This document shows, piece by piece, positions 1 to 12,535 of a stretch of 64,000 nucleotides of DNA. The translations under genes and the position numbers were made by a program. A model generated the notes under the pieces. It had not been told where the DNA came from, made no database searches, and saw nothing but the letters and a program-made list of their open reading frames with translations. The first letter of the stretch is position 1. Each line of letters opens with the position of its first letter. Origin of the DNA: Hansfordia pulvinata (lineage: Eukaryota; Ascomycota; Sordariomycetes; Xylariales); assembly GCA_006538405.1 (NCBI GenBank), contig BJKQ01000001.1, forward strand, positions 4,030,001 to 4,094,000, in the 5' to 3' direction.

Positions 1-1719
1 CGCAGCATACGTAAGGCCACGGCAGTGCCTTTTTTTTTCTTCTTTTTTTTCAAAAAAAAAACCTCCTTGGTGAAGCCCGTCCTCCTCGAAGAGCCACAGC
101 CGAGCACCCTCTTCGGGAAATCGTCGCTGGGTCGCCCGGGGTCCCGGTATCTAATCCCTTCTTTCCCAAGCCATCGGTCTTTTGATCCCTGGGCCCAAGC
201 ACTGACGGGCTCTGTTTGTGAGCCAGGGGTCCGGGCTCTCGTACGGTTTAGACGACATACTCCGTAGTCGTAGGTCCCCACCTTGCTCGATTCCACAGGC
301 GCTTTCTCTCCTTCTCTCTTTCTCCCCCCTGGCGGCCCCCCGTCGGTGTAAGGATCCAAGGGCGAAATCAGCTGCTGGCGTGGGGCCGCCGCCCCGGCTC
401 TTCCACTGCTGCCCTGTCTCTTGGCCCCGCCACGCGTCGCGAGCAGGCACTCGTAGGGTTGTGACTCCTGCCGCGCTGCTGTGCTGCGGACTTTTTTTTC
501 TTCTTGACGTGCCGTGTCAGGCGTGCGTCCCTTGCAAGAAACTATCTTATCGTCAGCTCGGATGGAGGGGCCAGCCATTCCCATCTTCCTATTGGCCAGC
601 CAAGTACCGCGATGGGCATACTCGTATCGTGTGCAGAACCCAAGACGCTACTCGCACAATCGCAAGCCACTGTGCCGTCCGGGGACACTGCACGTCAGCT
701 TGTCATTTGGCCCAGTACCCCGGTTTTCGCGATAAGAGAAGAGGAGAAGAATCTCTAATAAGAGGCTCGTGGCTCCTTGACAGCAGCTGGCCGCCTCTTT
801 AGCTGTATCGGCTTAATCCTTTCTTTCTCTTCCGGAGCAGACATCCATGATAATCGTCATTGTTGTCGTTGTTTCTCCTCCACCTCCTCGAGCCAGCGTG
901 AACTGCCCTGACCCAATCTTGCGCTAGGATAAGATAGCCCCTCAGCCAGGTAGGACCGACCAGTCCCCCGGCGCCGGTAGCGCCAGCCTTATCAAGAGGC
1001 GCCCGCCTGTCCGTGCAACGCCCACTGATACCCGTCGTTGCAGGCCCGTTATAGTCTCATCAGTTGCTTATCTCGGGGAGAGGGATCGATAACAGCACCA
1101 CGTCGCTACCACAGCCGCGCGATAGCGATACCACGACCCCTGCCAATTGGCTGGCTGGCTGGCTGGCTGGCTGCTGGATTTCCTCCCGAGGAGAAAGGCC
1201 ATCAGACTCGTCCGCCCGGCGGCAGCTCCCGACACGCATCTGCTGCTTGGGCTAAGCCAGGCCGCCACCAGTTGGCCCCTTGCTGTCAGACAGCACCGGA
1301 GAAGTCGAATCCGCTGAGCCCAGTCTCGGCGGCCCGAAGCCACTCTCACCACGGCTCATCGTTTGCGGGTGTGGATAATCCCATTCTTCCAGTAAGCCAG
1401 TCCGATCCTCAAGATTCTCGAGGTGGTTGAGAGTCCGGAGATGCAAATCTCAGGCCCAGACTCTTCAACCACTGGGTTGTGACGTAACTGGCCTCCCGCG
1501 CCGAACCCAGCATCTCCGTTAACGATACTGCGGCAGGCAAGACGTATATATTGAGGGTGCGAGGAGACGACGGCTGAGGGTGGACCGAGAATATCTTTGA
1601 CAAAGCGGGCAAAGACATACAGGCCCGCGGACCAGAAACGCAGTTCTCTCGCGGCCGCTTTTGGAAAATAACGAGACGACCAAGCCTTTCCACTCGCGAG
1701 TCAACCGGAAAAGACGACA
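1..1719. other. Gene-free region upstream of the nitrate transporter
   Basis: No convincing coding sequence: the open frames here are short, overlap on both strands and resemble no family I recognise. It holds pyrimidine-rich stretches, a (GGCT)n microsatellite near 1149-1172, one TACTCGTA at 619-626 and a strong concentration of GATA motifs, described separately. It is most simply the promoter and 5' leader of the transporter that starts at 1720. Confidence 0.6.
542..1092 (+). promoter_or_regulatory. GATA-motif cluster (candidate AreA/NIT2 sites)
   Basis: Seen: CTATCTTATC at 542-551, GATAAG at 731-736, GATAAGATAG at 928-937, CTTATC at 988-993, TTATCT at 1068-1073 and GATAA at 1088-1092. The 542-551 and 928-937 elements are exact reverse complements, each a double GATA site. 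Known: the GATA factors AreA/NIT2 bind paired GATA sites upstream of nitrate-assimilation genes. Inferred: nitrogen-metabolite control of the gene at 1720. I did not find a clear NirA-type CTCCGHGG site. Confidence 0.55.
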
Positions 1720-3560
1720 ATGCGCTTCTCCACCCTCTGGACCTCTCCCGAGGTCAACCCCCTGAGCCTGAAGGCCCTCTCAATCCCCGTGCTCAACCCA
1801 GTCGACAAATATGGCCGCGTCTTCTTCTTCTCCTGGTGGGGCTTCATGGTCGCCTTCTGGGCGTGGTATGCATTTCCGCCGCTTGTAAGTGCTGCCCGGC
1901 AATCGCACCACTCCGCTTCGGTCGCAGTCGTCCACATGTCGAATCCACAAATCCAAGCCCCGCCCCTCTACTTCTCCTTACCCAGAAAATCCAGACCCGG
2001 GCCGCAGGTGATGGGCCGTTCGATGCTAACCAGGCCCAGTTGACCGAGACCATCAAGAGCAACCTCAACCTCACCACCGCAGAGGTGGCCAACTCGAACA
2101 TTGTGTCCCTGGTAGCCACGTGAGTCGAGCTCCACCTGTTCCACGCAGCATGAGGACCCCTAGAAGATCTCCCTTCAAAACTGACCATCTTCCTTTCCTT
2201 GCAGACTCTTCATCCGTCTCATCGCCGGGCCCCTGTGCGACCGGTTCGGGCCGCGCGTGGTGTTCGCGGGCATCCTGCTGACGGGGTCGGTGCCGCTGGG
2301 CCTGGCGCCGCTCGTGTCGTCGGCGGGCGGGCTGTATGCCAGCCGGTTCTTCATCGGGATCCTGGGCGGGTCTTTCGTGCCGTGCCAAGTCTGGTCGACC
2401 GGCTTCTTCGACCGGCGCGTCGTTGGCGCCGCCAACGCGCTGACGGGCGGCTGGGGCAACGCGGGCGGCGGCCTGACCTACTTCATCATGCCGGCCGTCT
2501 TCGACTCGCTGCGGGATAAGGGGGGCTACCCGGCGGGGGTCGCCTGGCGCCTCACCTTCCTCGTCCCGCTGGCCCTGACCCTCGTCACCGGCTTCAGCCT
2601 GCTGCTCCTGTGCCCGGACACCCCAAGCGGCCGCTGGTCGGAGCGCCACGAGCGCATCCCCGCCCTGGATAAGGGGTCTGTCGACTCGAGAGGTGGCGTG
2701 GTGGACGTGCCGGGCGGTGTCGCCGACCGGGCGAGCTCGGAGAAGGAGCAGCAGCAGCCGTCGATGCCGGCTTCCCGCGGGGGCAGTGTGTCCAAGGAAG
2801 AGCGAGGTGAAGGGCTCTCTTCCCCTCCATCCGAAATGGACGTCAAGGTGATCGAGGGGGCCGAGGTGGTGGCGCGGCCGACGTGGGGGGTGGCGGCGCA
2901 TGTGATGGGGTCCCCGCAGACGGCTTTTCTGGCGGCGACGTACATGTGCTCGTTCGGCGGGGAGCTGGCCATCAACGCGGTGCTGGGCAGCTACTACGCC
3001 AAGAACTTCCCGACGCTGGGGCAGACCTCGGCGGCCAACTGGGCGGCCATGTTCGGGTTCCTCAACTTTGTGACGCGGCCGCTTGGCGGCTTCCTCTCGG
3101 ACGCCTTCTACCGGCTTGCGGGGGAGGACCTCAGGCCAGCGGAGCCGGGACGGGATCGCGCGGGGTCTGGGCGAAGAAGGCGTGGGTGGTGACGTGCGGC
3201 TGCGTGACGGGAGCCCTGCTGGTGGTGCTGGGGCGCGTCGACCCGCGGGCGGGGGCGGGCCACGGGCTGCCGGCGCTGGTGGGTCTGGTGGCGGTGATGG
3301 CCGTGTTTCTCGAGGCGGGCAACGGGGCCAACTTCTCGCTGGTGCCGCACGTGCACCCGCAGGCCAACGGGCTGGTGTCGGGGGCGACGGGGGCGGCGGG
3401 CAACCTGGGGGGCGTCGTCTTCTCCATCATCTTCCGCTTCGTCGGGGGCGGCAGCGACTACGCGTCGTCGCTGTGGATCATCGGCGTCATCACCATTGCG
3501 CTCAACATCTGCCTGGCGTGGGTGCCGCCGCTGCCTCGGGGGCAGATTGGCGGGCACTGA
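1720..3560 (+). CDS. Nitrate transporter, NNP/MFS family (NrtA/CrnA/NIT-10 type), one-base frameshift
   Basis: Imports nitrate (and probably nitrite) across the plasma membrane by proton symport, the first step of nitrate assimilation. Exons are 1720-1884, 2040-2119 and 2205-3560; introns have GTAAGT and GTGAGT donors and CAG acceptors. Family marks are GGWGNAGGGLTYF in the middle and GATGAAGNLGGVVFS near the C-terminus (the two nitrate-signature helices), and arginines in FIRLIAGPLCDRFGPR and NFVTRPLGGF that correspond to the substrate-binding pair. A charged cytoplasmic loop separates the two six-helix halves. The frame breaks near residue 401: before 3162 it reads GEDLRPAEPGRDRA, after it VWAKKAWVVTCG. 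One additional G in the run at 3162-3165 gives a continuous 533-residue protein. No GT donor lies between 3117 and 3162, so an intron does not explain the break. The upstream GATA cluster fits nitrogen regulation. Confidence 0.92.
3162..3165 (+). other. Apparent 1-bp deletion in a G run (nitrate transporter)
   Basis: The run reads GGGG. With five G the reading frame passes from the first to the second half of the transporter with the expected WAKKAW segment. It is one of five similar breaks in this window, so an assembly error is more likely than a real mutation. Confidence 0.75.
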
Positions 3561-4062
3561 GACGGGGGCGAGGGGTACTATCGGGGGAGTGGATGATCTT
3601 TAGTGGCCTCTGTGTCCTCGAATAAACAGAGTTTGTGTTGCTTTTCGATGTTCCTCTCCGCCGGTTGCGAGGAGACTCGGGATCGTCGTGTTCTCTTGTC
3701 GTGAGGTAGTGGTAAGATGGGTCGTCGATGGTAGTGCGTGATTGAGAAGAAGCAGCGGCGGCAGTCAGCAGCAGGCCTGCCTGCCTGCCTGCCGAGCTGC
3801 GGACTCGATGGCCAAGCAGACGCCGGTTGGTGGTCGTAGTGTTGAGGCCCGGTGCGGCGGTCTCGCAGGGCGATCCGTAGTCGACCCCCACCCCCCAAGA
3901 GTTGAGAGCTGATGACATTATGGCCGCTCAGGGGAGCCGATTAGCTCATTGAGTCAATGGGTCTGTAGATTGGGGCCGGATCTGGCCGGGCAGGCATCGG
4001 ACATGCAGGGAGGCCCTCATATAATCTGAGCAGAGGGGGCATCGCGTAAGGGTGCGTTTGAT

Positions 4063-4087
4063 GGGGGGGGGGGGGGGGGGGGGGGGG
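4063..4087 (+). repeat. Poly-G tract (25 G)
   Basis: Uninterrupted run of 25 G in non-coding DNA. The true length is uncertain because long homopolymers are hard to sequence. Confidence 0.9.
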
Positions 4088-4815
4088 CTGCGGAGTACTC
4101 GTGCGAGTATGTATGTGGGAGAGAGGTGACGCGTCGGATCTAAGCGGATGGGCCCCACGGAACCAGAGCTCTGGGCTCCAAGCTTCTGACAGCTGGAGCT
4201 TCCGGCCGGCGCCCTCCAGCTCCCCTGGAGAAAGCCCCGCCCCACACGGCGCGCCCCGAGCGAAGGGCTCCCCGTACGTCCCTCCGGCGCCGATCAAGGC
4301 CCCCAAGGAACCTTACGTTAGGTACCTCGCACCGTCTGTGCCCCTCTACTCGTACGGGCGGGTAATGCAGGTTACGGTAGGTATTTACAAGCACGCAGGT
4401 CCAAGATCGCAGTGAGGCCCTTCCGAGTATTCAAGCTGAGTACCTGCGTGGTACGAGGCCCGGAGGGAGTCAGTGGATGATTCGAGGTGATCACGGGGGT
4501 TTCCCATTGAGTGAACGCCCAACCCCGCCGTCCCCTTGGTACGGCACTGCGCCGCATCGCGACTCAGCACGGGCAGTCACGCAGAGGGGCCGTTTGCCGG
4601 GAGACAATTGCTCATCATTTGGCATATCATATATCACATGGGTGTATACAGGTATCTATGTATGAGAGGAAGCCCAGGGAGGAATCAGGTGGTGAGGGAG
4701 CCGAAGCTACTTGCAATAATACCTCTCTTAAGCGCAAACCCGCGCTCTCGTACGCGCATTGCAAGGTGAGTGCGACGGTGAGGAAGTGGAGTTCATGTGC
4801 ACGATGTGATACCCA

Positions 4816-4846
4816 TACTCGTACTCGTAGGCACTCGTACGAGTAC
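4816..4846. repeat. Cluster of TACTCGTA/TACGAGTA motifs
   Basis: Two overlapping TACTCGTA copies (4816-4823, 4822-4829) are followed by ACTCGTACGAGTAC (4833-4846), which contains the 12-bp palindrome ACTCGTACGAGT. It is the densest group of this dispersed motif in the window. Confidence 0.8.
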
Positions 4847-6140
4847 CCGCGGAGAGATGGATACTGCTTTTATTCCGCTAGCGCCGTTGGGAAAGGGGTA
4901 ATGATCGTCGATTGACCCCTTACGAGTAGCCCTCCTACCTGATGCAGAAACCAGGCGCGTTGACTTTCGCTAGCAGCCAGCTCGGCACTCATCACCTACC
5001 GGTAGGTAAGGTACATATCTCATCACAAGGTATCCGAGCTTGGCAGCTGACGTCGAGCTATCGACAGCCTCCTCTTCCGTGCGGCATCGCGGCGACACAC
5101 ACGGAGGAGGACGGCGCCGACTGACGAACAGATCGCGGGCCTCCAGAATTACCGAGTACGATGCGCCCGCGAAGTGAGCCCGGCCGCCCTCTTCCCCCCC
5201 GCTGATCATCCCGTCAGACCAAGTGGCTCCTCTTTCCCACAAAAAAAAAAAAGAACGGGAATGCCCATCTCATCTCAATCCGGCCCTCCAACCAACCCTG
5301 AACTGCGACTACTCGTACTATACACTATTAAAAGTTGATCGATATGGACCTGAACCGCCCGTATAGGCGTGGTGGGGCCTCGTCGACCAAGTCCCGTGCC
5401 GACATCCGCCCGCCCACCCAAGGCCAGCCAGCTCTTCTGACCGCTGAGAGCAGAGATCCCAATCAACGAGAGCTACAGTGTGTGTGCTCGTTACGAGTGC
5501 TTGTAGGGGTCGTGCCCTCCGCGCCACTGCCGGGCGGCACACGTGCCGGTGCCGTTCTGCACGAATGCAAACGCTTGCATCACACCGTGACGCAGAATTG
5601 AGACCTCCGTTGCCCTGCTTCGACGAGTCTCGAGGCTGCGTTGGTACATCCGTCACAGCAAATATGCAAAATATAGAAGAAGAAGAAGAAGAAGAAGAAG
5701 AAGAAAAGGGTCACACATCTCGGCAGGGCTTTCTTTTCAAGTTGAAGTGTAATAAAAAATTGGTGCATGCTGCGAGTCTATACATCGAACCCATCGCCGC
5801 GCACGTGGGCGCCGTCGACACCAATCAAGGCGCGAAGAAGGGGGGTATCATGATGCACTGGGTTCTTTCTCTCTCCCCACAGGCGCACGCAAATAATAAG
5901 AAGTAGACAATATGTAACAGGTTCTTCCCTCCCTCCCCTCATTCCATCTCGCCCTCTGGCCTGTTTTCCACAATGCAGAGGGGCGAAAAGATAAAAAGAA
6001 ACAAAAGGGGAGAGAAACCAGATTATGAGAAAAAGGGGGGGGGGTTCCGAACGACAATCATCCGGGTTTTCATAGGACTCATTTCCATCTCACTGGACCT
6101 CCGACACGCGCCACCCACTCCACACAAGCACGCAGGGCGC

Positions 6141-6975
6141 TTACAGGGCCAGCGCGGCAACGGCGGCAGCGAGAACCAGCGAGCCGGCGGCGTTGCGGCC
6201 GGCACCGGCAGTGGGGATGGTGTTGGTCGGGGCAGCGGGAGCAGAGCTGCTGGCGCTGGGCACGGCCGACGACGCGCTGGTCACAATGACGGGAGACGAG
6301 GCCGGGGGCACCGGGTAGCTGCTGGGGATGACGACGCTGCTGGACGAGGAGACGGTAGGGGCCGGGGCCGGGACGGTAGGGTACACGCTCTTGGTGGTGG
6401 TGCTCTCCGTGGGCTTGGGGGCCGTGGGGTAGCCGGTCTCGGTGGGCTTGGGGGCGGTAGGGTAGCCAGTCTCGGTGGGCTTGGGGCGGTAGGGTAACCA
6501 GTCTCCGACTCGGTGGGCTTGGGGGCCTGGCTGCAGCCGCTGTTGTTGATGTGGAAGGGGAACGAGTACTGGAACAGGTTGGCGTTGCCCTCGGAAACGA
6601 TCTTGATGCCGTAGGTGGCATCCTTGCCGAGCGAGCAGTCGACGTTCCAGGCGAACGAGCCAGAGGTCACGTCCAGGCCGGCTGTGGTCCAATGTCAGCG
6701 ACTGTTGCGGCGGAAAAAACCATGCCAAGAGAGCGGTTTCAAAACTTACAGGCCAGAGTGGCACCGGGCACGAGGGTGGAGGGAGTGGCACCAGCCAGGA
6801 GGACAACGTCGACCGGGCCGGTGTACTTGCCAGCAGACCACTTGATGGTGAAAGGCTGGCCAGCGGCGACCTTCTCGTCCTGGGTGGGCTCCGACATGGC
6901 AGCGAAGCCAGGGACCTGGGCCGTGACCGAGGCGGCGAAGGTGACGGCCGAAGCGAAGATGGCGGCGGAACGCAT
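6141..6975 (-). CDS. GPI-anchored Ser/Thr-rich cell-surface protein (Kre9/Knh1-like N-domain), one-base frameshift
   Basis: Predicted extracellular, wall- or membrane-anchored protein. Exon 1 is 6975-6750, intron 6749-6682 (GTAAGT...CACAG), exon 2 6681-6141. The N-terminus is a signal peptide (MRSAAIFASAVTFAASVTA). An Ig-like beta-domain of about 100 residues follows, with GQPFTIKWSAGKYTGPVDVV, typical of the fungal 'Ser-Thr-rich GPI-anchored' family related to Kre9/Knh1 N-domains. Then come repeats of PKPTETGYPTA, a Ser/Pro-rich stalk, and a hydrophobic tail (GSLVLAAAVAALAL) fitting a GPI attachment signal. The repeat region is broken near residue 141: one unit has GGGG (6483-6486, + strand) where three other units have GGGGG. 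Restoring that base gives 255 residues. The exact role in the wall is not known; I infer it only from the family. Confidence 0.85.
6483..6486 (-). other. Apparent 1-bp deletion in a G run inside a tandem repeat
   Basis: Sister repeat units carry five G at 6417-6421, 6450-6454 and 6521-6525; this unit has four. The neighbouring copies serve as an internal control showing that one base is missing. Confidence 0.85.
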
Positions 6976-9860
6976 GGTGACGGTTGTGAGGTTTGAGTGT
7001 TGAAGGGGGGTGAATTAGAAAGAGGATTAATTACGAAAGGGGGTTGAAGAAAGAAGTAGTCGAGAGCAGGGAGTCTAAACTGGCAAAGCAGAGGCGTGTG
7101 GGAACGAGTGTCGATGGGGCCCGGCGAACGTTTTGTCTCAAGGCTGAGAGGAATGACGAAGGGTGTGAGACGGGCGGTTGAAGGGAGTGAATCAGTGAGT
7201 GTTATATAGTTAAGGAATGTGAGGGTAGCCGACTGGAGGTTAGGCTGACGCGCTGGGGCTGAGGCAGGCAGAGAGAGTGACTAGAGTGAGATGTGATGGT
7301 GAGGAAGAGAAGAAGAAGGAAAGAAGAGAGAGAGGCGAGGAGGTTGCATGAGTCTAGATGACAAGCAAACGAGACCGAATAGGACTAAGCAACAGGCGAC
7401 TATCCGTCTCGAGGAATGACGCGGGGGGGCGTGGCCGCCGAGCAGGCAGAGAAGGCAAGGTAGGTAGCCCTCAGCGCCAACGGCCGAGGCGGCACGGCAC
7501 AATGCGAATGGATCCCGGGGGTGGACGCGCGCGACCCGCTCGTTACCCTGACCCTCACCTCATGGAAGCACTTCCAGGGTTGGCTGGTCCGGGCCAGGCT
7601 CTACCCCGTCAGGGGGGCGGAGTGAGCGCCGCTAAGAGGGCAGCCCGGCGCGACTAGGTCGCATCAGGACGGGGAGCGTGCTTCGAGGCCCCAGAGGCGC
7701 AGAAAAGGCCCCGAGCATGGGCGCGCGGGCAGCCAGACAGACCGTCAGACCCATGCGGCTGGGAGGCAGGGCCGTTAAGCGACGCGGTGCGGTGGAATAT
7801 CGTAAGATGAGGGCGGCGCCGTCTGTTCGTATCGCCTCGCGCGAGGCGCCAGTCTGCTCTGCGCTGCGCGCCAGGGTGCGTGCCGTCGGCAGCGGGCAAG
7901 CGAACATGACCTGCCCGCCCGCCTCTGCCTGCCTGTGCCTGTCTCGGGCTTGGCCGTGGGCGTGTCGCTTGCTGTGATCGAGGGCCTGCTATGCACCTGT
8001 CGACCGGCGCCTCAGGTGCGATCTCGACGCGCCGAGATCTCATAGCTGCTGTAATGAGGGACGAGGCGGCTGCCCGATCCGCAGATTCTTCAGCCCGAGC
8101 ACGCGCGAGGGGCGGCTTGCTTGCTGGCCTGCTCACTGGCTTCCATGATTGGCCCGGGACGGCCAGCCACTCGCAGGTTCGCGGGCTCTGCCCTCTCTGT
8201 CTCGCATTCCAGCGGGTGCGGGCGACGACGGTGGGCCGGCCCCAACGGCGTGCGGGCGGGTACGAGTACTCGGTAGGCGGGCAGCGCACGCGCTGGCATG
8301 GACGGACGGCACAGATGGTACGAGTGTGAGGGGCATGGGTGGCATGGATGGCATCGCGGCGGGCGGGCGGGCGGGCGCGAGGGAAATGGGCCCATCAGCA
8401 AGCGGACGGAGGTCGGTCAGATCTGCCATGCCGTACTCGCACCGCACCCTGCCCGGCCAGCCGGCCACGCTCCTGATGGATGATGTGCCTGGCCATCGCG
8501 TACGGGAATTCGCGCTGGGCTGACGGGTGCAACCTGGCAGACCTTCCTTGTTGGGGTCGCGGGGTGGTCGTCGGGCGCAGCTGGTTGGCTGACTGGTGAT
8601 GGGTCGGTCGGCCCCTCGTCATCTCATCTCATTTCGTCCCATGCCGGCCCTCCACTCCTCACGTCTTTTGGTCTCTTCTGTCCTGGCGGGGTAGACACGA
8701 GTATCGTAGCTGCGGCGGCGTTTCGTTTGCTCGGTGGCCATTCGCACTCGGAATTGGCGGTGCGAGAGTCCATAGGTACGAGCAGCGCGTTGCAAGTACG
8801 AGTACCTCACGAATAGGCAGATCGCCAACCTACGGCTCCAGGAGGGGATGAATGGGTGGTGATGATGGTGGTGGTGATGATGGGTTGCCGTGCAGGGATG
8901 AAGGGGGGGACAAGCACACAGCTGGAGGCAGCAGGGCCGAGCCAAGGCCTGCGACTATAATGAAAGGGGCGCGGCGGCCGCCGTTCGGGCCAATCCGACG
9001 GCGGCGTGGCGGCCAGGGTGCCAGCTGGGCGCGGGAGCTGTTTGCCAGCCTGGTGATCAAGTCCGAGAGTTGTACTCTAGCGTGTCTGGTGTCTGGAGGT
9101 ACCGCCTAACTGGACCGGACCCAGCTTCTTCTCTAGTGGCTCAGGCGCAGGCTTCCACAGCAGGCTCAGGTTCGAGCCCCGCTGTGACCCCCAGCACGCC
9201 CGGCGCTACGAGTACCTCCATCGGGTACCTCTGGCTGCACAAGCCCAGCACCCCAGGTCCCCAAAGTCGGTTCCGTCCGTGGCCTCGCTTCAGGGGTCTG
9301 TCCAATCCTGCTGCTCAGCCCTCAACCTCAGCCGCCTGCGAGCCCAATCAGCGCCTTGCCGCACAACCTTGAAAGGCTCAGGTACCCATACTTCTGGCCG
9401 GTGCCCTTCACAGTATCTATGAGAGTACGAGTACAGCTTGTGTGCTTGCAATGGATGGGATGTTCTCGCACGACGGCAATCTAATCCATGGATGCGGTCG
9501 GATCCGTGTGCCCCTGGCAGCATAAGTACCTTGCCTGTAGGTAGGACCCGTACTAAAGGGTCATTGGATCCCTGCACCCAGTCCTCGCTGCCAGGTACCC
9601 GTCGACAGTGCTCCAGGTCAGAATTGGACGGGAAGCGCGAGTACGACAGGTACCTGTTTGGTGATTGATCCCCGCTCGTCTACCTCGACTGGTGCGTGTG
9701 GGCTCATCATGGCAGGACGGACTGGGAGCCCTGTAGGGATATAGCCGGTTCACCCAGGAGCAGCAAACTCGGGACAATATTGAGATTGAATGATACGAGC
9801 ATCTCATTTCATACAGGTACATATTGAAAAAGTGGCGGGAATGCCTCTTTCTGTCCGAGA

Positions 9861-9880
9861 GGGGGGGGGGGGGGGGGGGG
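9861..9880 (+). repeat. Poly-G tract (20 G)
   Basis: Uninterrupted run of about 20 G in non-coding DNA, similar to the runs at 4063, 25750 and 36038. Confidence 0.9.
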
Positions 9881-12489
9881 CAATTCCCAGGTTCGAGTTT
9901 GGCCTCATCTACGAGTAATAAGATCGGATCCAGGAATAGTTCCATCCCAGGACCCGACATTGATCGGATGCGATGCCCGCGCTCCCTCGCCGTCTGGGAT
10001 ATATCACTTTGAAATGACCGGCCGACCGTCCGCCTGCCCTGCTGCCCCTGCCGGCGTGTGGCCATTGTAGGCACCAGCATACTGAGGTAGGTGAGTAATC
10101 TCACCCACCGTCCTTCATCGCATATTGCCATGACCTACTCGAGTACGAGTACCCATCCATCATATCGCAAGTCCTCACTCATCAGTCCAGCGCTGTCATC
10201 AGCCCTGAGCCGAGCCAGCCTTCACGGCCTGGACTCCCTTCTGCTGATGCTGCCAAGACCCGGCGGTGGCCCTCCCCACCGATCGCGTGGATTCCCACGC
10301 GCTACAACGTCTTCTCCCCTCTCCTCTTCCCACCTCCCCACTCTGATCGCTGGACAGACATCTCGGTCGGTACGGTACCTTTCTAGCCTTGCAGGGATGT
10401 CCCGCTGATACTCGTAAGTTAGGACGCGTGGGACCCCTTGGTCCTGCGTGTGGTAGGTACCTAAGTAAAGTAGGTAGGGCAGGTAGTTGGTGTGGTGCAA
10501 GCCCGTTAGAGCAAGCCACCAGCGGCGGAGCAGCTTTGATTGTGTGTTGGTTTGCCCGTCACTCGTATCCGAGAGGCCGTCGGGATCTCCCTGCCGTCGC
10601 TCCACGGACAACGAGTAGCAGGCGAAGAGACTCACAAAGAGATTGGAGCCTGGAAGTTGATGTCTGCAGAGCCTCGTCGCTCACGGCTCTGGCAAGCACC
10701 GAGGAAAACACAACGAAGCCTCGGCCTTCTGAGGGTCGAGGCCTTCGGACTGGAGGCCTCGTCAACGCCAGAACACACAGACTCTGGTAGATATCTCTCT
10801 AACCCGTGGCACACAAAGTCGAAGCTGTGAAAGACAACCACGAGGACTCGTAGCGGGGTGCGAATCGGGTGATGAATGACGGCATCGGCAGCTCACAAGA
10901 CAATGCCATTCACTTCACCACCAATTTGGGTGGGTGCGGTTGCCTCGTCCCAGCCGCACCGCGCCAGAGCACGCCAGCGGGGGCGGCGGGTTGGGTTTTC
11001 TTGCGGCGGCCATGCACCACAGACCCTCGTAGCTGGTAGGTGGCCTGTGAGGGGTGGAAGACCTACCTCAATCCAGGCTCTAGGCCGGCCGAAAAAGAAG
11101 CCCGGCCGCCCAGCCCGGCAGCGAGATCTCTCGCTGTTTGGGGTGACCTACGCGTACTCCGTAAGCACCACGTTTGTTCCAAGCCTGGCGGCCTGGCCTG
11201 GCCTAGGTCGGCGCCCAAGTTGGTTGAAGCTATTCCCATCCTGTCCACCCTCCCGATCCGATCCGGGCTACGAGTCTCGTAACGGGTAACGTGACCCAGG
11301 CGCAGCAGTTTGTCCGCAGCTTAGGTAAGTTGGGCCCCGTCTACGCGTACCTATCTGGGCATCTTCGCCCAACCCAGCAGCAGTTCCCAAAAGAGACCGA
11401 GTATCCGCATGTGCCTGCGCCTGCGCCTCTCTGTGCGTGCGGATATGTACAGTTCAGGCACGTTAGGTAAGGTAGTAAAGGCAAGTAAGGAATCGGCCTT
11501 GCCGGATGCCAGCCCTCTCCCCCACGAGCCAAGCCCAAGCTAAAATGTGAAGCTAAAGCTACCTCTTTATCCCCCCGAGCTACTCATCCGTACTCGGAGA
11601 GCCCGCCCGCGCCACCACGTGCTGCCGGCTCGATTCGGCTGAGCCCGACTCGACCCTAATCGACGACGAGGCTGCGACTATGCGCTGGCCGCGAACGCCC
11701 GCGCGCACGCACGCACGCACGCACGCACGCGGCACGAGTGATGAGTGTAGGATCCAAGACCACCTACGTGTGTGCCTGTGCCCAGGCGCCAGAGGAAGAA
11801 GCTGGCGAGGCCGGCCGGCGCTCACGTGAGCTGCGGAGCTCTGCGCATAACGTACGGCTCCGACTATTCACGCAACCTGGAGCGCGCCCCCCCCCCCCCC
11901 CCGTCTACACGGCTACTCGTACATGTGACTCCAAGCTGGTTTTCCGTTAACGGGATCTCGCCCTGTCCTCCTCCCGGCATCCAGCGCGTGACTCACAAGA
12001 GATGGAGAGATGCACGGTAGAGGAGGCAAGAGGCTCTCCGCACCGCCCCCGGCGCAGTCTGGCCCCAGCGCAGTCTTTTCCAACCCGACCATCACTACCT
12101 AACCTACCTACCTACTGGTAGGTTACTCCCGCAAGCCAGACCCATGCGTCGAGACGCCTGGGCCCCCAAAGACCAAAGAGGGTCTCAAGGTGTGCCGTTT
12201 GCCTGCCCTCCCAGTCTCCCAGCTCTCCCTCCGTGGTGACTACCGAATATCCCGCCCGTGCTCTCTCTTCAACGGGTGTGAGAGGGGGGTCGCCAGGAAA
12301 AGAAGGGTCTGCCTGCCTCGCTGACATGACATTGGGTGCCTCGGTTTCTGCCTCTCAAAAGAGCCCCGCGTCCTGGGTGCCCGACAATGGCGGTCAGAGG
12401 CCCGGCACCGAGGCCAACGTCGCAGGCGTCACTGTAGGTAATCAGCCACAGCCACGCGCACGTCGATAACACGAACCCAGGTCATCATG

Positions 12490-12525
<36 letters not shown>
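12490..12525 (+). repeat. (TG)n microsatellite
   Basis: About 18 TG units followed by TATGTATGTA. No gene association seen. Confidence 0.9.

Positions 12526-12535
<10 letters not shown>

Larger units (their letters stand above)
3561..6140. other. Convergent intergenic region with poly-G and TACGAGTA copies
   Basis: Lies between the 3' ends of the transporter (+) and the GPI protein (-). No gene recognised. It holds a G25 run (4063-4087), a GAA/AAG microsatellite near 5675-5705, six TACGAGTA/TACTCGTA copies (4347, 4816, 4822, 4838, 4921, 5310), and AGGTACCT at 4320-4327. The 4816-4846 stretch has three overlapping or adjacent copies. Confidence 0.55.

Noticed and set aside
3117..3180. Intron explaining the frame change in the nitrate transporter
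   Set aside because: No GT donor occurs between 3117 and 3162, and the available GT-AG pair is too short.
9117..9186. GGTTCGAGCCC resembling a tRNA B box near 9169
   Set aside because: T-arm stem does not pair and no acceptor stem or proper A box is found at the right distance.
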